DNA of 64,000 bases from an uncultured Dorea sp. (GTDB taxonomy: Bacteria; Bacillota; Clostridia; Lachnospirales; Lachnospiraceae). The position numbers were made by a program, and so were the translations under genes. The notes beneath the pieces were generated by a model. That model was not told the DNA's origin. It was given only the letters and a program-made list of their open reading frames with translations, and did no database searches. The stretch spans positions 43,927 through 107,926 of the forward strand of contig CAJUMF010000010.1 of NCBI GenBank assembly GCA_910586965.1, given 5' to 3'. Shown piece after piece: positions 62,285-64,000 of this stretch (position 1 is its first letter; each line of letters begins with the position of its first letter).

Positions 62285-62698
62285 ATGGAAAACAAATCAA
62301 AGAAATCGTCCGGCATCAAAACATTAATTCTAGTCGCAATACTGGCAATTGCCGCCCTGGCAATGTTTGGGATCTACAAAACATTTATGCCTAAAGGCCA
62401 GACCGGAGCAAAAGAAATAACAGTGTCCGTCGTACATGCCGACAAAACAGAAAAAGATTTTACTTATCAGACGGATGAGACTTATCTGGGCGCTGTTCTT
62501 GAAAAAGAAGGACTTATAGAAGGTACTGAAGGAGAATATGGATTATTCATCACTTCTGTAGACGGAGAAACTGCCGATGATTCAAAAGAACAATGGTGGT
62601 GCATCACAAAGGGAGGAGAACAGGTCAATACCTCCGCAGATCAAACTCCGATTGCGGACGGTGAACAATTTGAACTAACTTTAAAAGAAGGTTATTAA
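62285..62698 (+). CDS. DUF4430 membrane-anchored protein
   Basis: The 137-residue protein has an N-terminal transmembrane anchor (LILVAILAIAALAMFGIY) and an extracytoplasmic DUF4430 domain (about 42-137, TYLGAVLEKEGLIEGTEGEYGLFITSVDG, WWCITKGGE). DUF4430 is related to the C-terminal domain of animal transcobalamin/intrinsic factor. Placement directly after a B12 riboswitch and before an ECF S component suggests a surface cobalamin-binding protein. Binding itself is inferred. Confidence 0.85.
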   Translation: MENKSKKSSGIKTLILVAILAIAALAMFGIYKTFMPKGQTGAKEITVSVVHADKTEKDFTYQTDETYLGAVLEKEGLIEGTEGEYGLFITSVDGETADDSKEQWWCITKGGEQVNTSADQTPIADGEQFELTLKEGY

Positions 62699-62699
62699 A

Positions 62700-63209
62700 A
62701 TGAGCAAAACTAGTACAAAAGAACTGGTATATATGGCTCTCTTAAGCGCACTTCTGCTTATTGGGCAGGTAGGCATGTCCTACCTGCCCAATATAGAAGT
62801 GGTGTCTCTTTTCGTGTATATTTATACTCAAATTTACCGAAAGAAAGTATTTTTTATAATCTATGTCTTTGTAATCTTAGAGGGATGCATATACGGATTC
62901 GGGATTTGGTGGTTTGGTTATCTGTATATCTGGAGTGTATTGGCAATTATTGTTTTGATTATGGGAAAAAGCCAGACATCAATACCTATAACATGCATTA
63001 TTCTCGGCGCATACGGTCTGTGCTTTGGATTCCTGTACTCACTGCCATACTTCCTGGCCGGCGGATGGGCTGCCGGATTCGCCTACTGGGTATCCGGGAT
63101 TCCTTTTGATCTGCTTCACTGCGCCGGCAATATCATCGTAGCACTGGTGCTTTATCGTCCGATGCGAATACTGATCGGACATCTTAAGAATGATGGTGAA
63201 ACACTTTGA
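62700..63209 (+). CDS. ECF transporter S component, predicted cobalamin-specific
   Basis: The 169-residue membrane protein has about five or six helices and resembles ECF substrate-specific subunits (LVYMALLSALLLIGQVGMSYLPNIEVVSLFVYIYTQIY). It starts 1 bp after the DUF4430 stop. Its riboswitch and DUF4430 partner suggest a role like CblT in B12 uptake using the shared EcfA/EcfT energising module encoded elsewhere. No BtuFCD genes are in the window. Confidence 0.85.
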   Translation: MSKTSTKELVYMALLSALLLIGQVGMSYLPNIEVVSLFVYIYTQIYRKKVFFIIYVFVILEGCIYGFGIWWFGYLYIWSVLAIIVLIMGKSQTSIPITCIILGAYGLCFGFLYSLPYFLAGGWAAGFAYWVSGIPFDLLHCAGNIIVALVLYRPMRILIGHLKNDGETL

Positions 63210-63300
63210 AAACTGTGTCGCCTATACTGGAACCCATAACAACGAGACGCTCACCGGCTGGTTTGACTCTATTCATCCCTATGCAGGATTACTCAACTAA
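63190..63300 (+). pseudogene. Short malQ-like remnant
   Basis: In a frame overlapping the end of the ECF gene the DNA reads FENCVAYTGTHNNETLTGWF, then DSIHPYAGLLN and a stop. YTGTHxNxT...GW is the highly conserved MalQ (4-alpha-glucanotransferase) motif. Only about 35 residues remain. It lies next to the GH13 genes, where a malQ would make functional sense, and looks like a deletion relic. The short length limits certainty. Confidence 0.5.
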
Positions 63301-63324
63301 AAACATCATCGCTGCAGCTTATGC

Positions 63325-63357
63325 AAAACGCCTGATAGCTGCAACGACGGCGTTTTT
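63325..63357 (+). terminator. Terminator after the ECF gene / malQ remnant
   Basis: AAAACGCC pairs with GGCGTTTT, followed by T residues. GCAGC/GCTGC upstream can form an alternative pairing. Confidence 0.6.
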
Positions 63358-63400
63358 ATACATTCGTTATTATCTCGATATGATGCACATGTTTACTGCG

Positions 63401-63718
63401 TTAACTATCACAGTCACAATCACAGTCACAATCAATAATAGCCTCATCTGCTTCTGCTCTCGCCCCAAAGATAATCGGAACCTCAATACGAAGTTTTTGA
63501 CTTACTGTAAATTTACAGATGTTTCCAGAGCTGCTGATGCATGAACCGCATCCGGATGTAATAAGAGCTTTTCCCAAACATTTTGTTGTAGCATTTCCCA
63601 CTTCTCCGAAGGCTTTGATCCTCACCGGTACGCAGACATTTACATCCTGATATCCCATTGTCGGGCATCCGACCTGTTCAGTCTTACATTCTGTTTCTGG
63701 TTCAAAGAAATTTTCCAT
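63401..63718 (-). CDS. Cys-rich protein with Cys-Asp tail
   Basis: The 105-residue protein has several Cys residues, a beta-rich middle (VNVCVPVRIKAFGEVGNATTKCLGKALITSG, CKFTVSQKLRIEVPIIFGARAEADEAIIDC) and a C-terminal CDCDCDCDS made by a short tandem DNA repeat. I know similar Cys-rich proteins in clostridia near spore or metal functions but cannot name the family. The tail could bind metal. Confidence 0.65.
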   Translation of the reverse strand: MENFFEPETECKTEQVGCPTMGYQDVNVCVPVRIKAFGEVGNATTKCLGKALITSGCGSCISSSGNICKFTVSQKLRIEVPIIFGARAEADEAIIDCDCDCDCDS

Positions 63719-63888
63719 AAAAACGTCTCCCTGCTTATTTTTTCTAATATCTTATATCATCATTATATTCATCAATACCTTTCATTGTTTCTGTATTTTT
63801 CAAAAAAGATATCAGCCGAGCAGAACTCAACAATACAGGTTGGATATAGAAGATTTTAAAGAGTTTTCGGATACGCTTTGAAAATATA

Positions 63889-63928
63889 AAAACACCTCAA
63901 AGCTAATAAACATTAGGCTTTGAGGTAT
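63889..63928 (-). terminator. Terminator downstream of tRNA-Pro
   Basis: On the minus strand ACCTCAAAGCCTAATG pairs with a loop-closed TTAGCTTTGAGGT, followed by GTTTTTATATTTT. Confidence 0.75.
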
Positions 63929-63941
63929 CTCTCTCAAAAAT

Positions 63942-64000
<59 letters not shown>

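Noticed and set aside
63206..63544. 112-codon plus-strand frame after the ECF gene
   Set aside because: It crosses a terminator hairpin and is antisense to the Cys-rich gene; the MalQ-like frame in the same place is a better reading of its first part.

Overview
The window looks like a chromosome segment of a gut Lachnospiraceae-type clostridium (low-GC Gram-positive, anaerobic lifestyle). The reasons are the gene families and their order: secG-rnr-smpB-ssrA, a Feo iron system with a DtxR-type regulator, a TRAP uptake operon, GH13 glucosidases, a standalone AICAR transformylase next to a PurO-type IMP cyclohydrolase, LRR/Ig-like/fn3 surface proteins, ECF-type vitamin uptake, strong AGGAGG ribosome sites and frequent TTG starts. 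The species cannot be fixed from the sequence alone.

Layout. 1-2.6 kb: the 5' end of a His-rich metal P-type ATPase behind an ArsR/SmtB-like operator, then ung and hisHF. 2.7-8.5 kb: a LysR regulator divergent from a catabolic operon (D-2-hydroxyacid dehydrogenase, DapA-family aldolase, TRAP transporter). 8.6-12 kb: an accessory patch with a PIN / XRE-ImmA/IrrE pair and an IS110 element whose 5' noncoding region is a good bridge-RNA candidate. 12-16.5 kb: a two-component system and a large secreted CHAP-like/LRR/Ig/fn3 protein. 16.6-23.1 kb: the trans-translation and RNA-decay block (tmRNA, smpB, rnr, secG), with a small regulatory cassette lying between tmRNA and smpB. 23.2-32.9 kb: enolase, a YitT protein, glmM, a CAP-domain secreted protein, a split PurH activity, an acyltransferase and two small enzymes.

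33-36.5 kb: feoA-feoA-feoB plus a tiny Cys-rich FeoB partner, with two matching palindromes that are probably read by the divergent DtxR-like regulator. 36.5-41.3 kb: an Fe-S protein and an alkyltransferase-like DNA repair protein, then a TPP-riboswitch-controlled thiM-thiE-HAD-thiD operon. 41.3-47.5 kb: an amide/peptide-scavenging neighbourhood (creatininase family, Na+/solute symporter, RpiR regulator with three evenly spaced operators, DegT-like PLP enzyme, isoaspartyl dipeptidase). A 208-nt foldback sequence lies in this operon. 47.6-52.3 kb: a decayed accessory/defence region with a truncated Fic gene, an AT-rich AlbA/Schlafen-type gene and an AbiE toxin-antitoxin locus whose toxin has lost its N-terminal part. 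52.5-57.4 kb: a DUF362 lipoprotein with a divergent LysR regulator, a hydrolase, a YdeI-like protein and greA. 57.4-64 kb: an AraC regulator with two tandem GH13 glucosidases, a cobalamin riboswitch controlling a DUF4430 protein and an ECF S component (predicted B12 uptake), a short malQ-like remnant, a Cys-rich small protein and a tRNA-Pro cut by the window edge.

The strongest candidates for something new are the IS110 bridge RNA region, the foldback at 42.1-42.3 kb, the riboswitch-DUF4430-ECF module, and the two eroded defence loci. No CRISPR array or complete prophage was seen.
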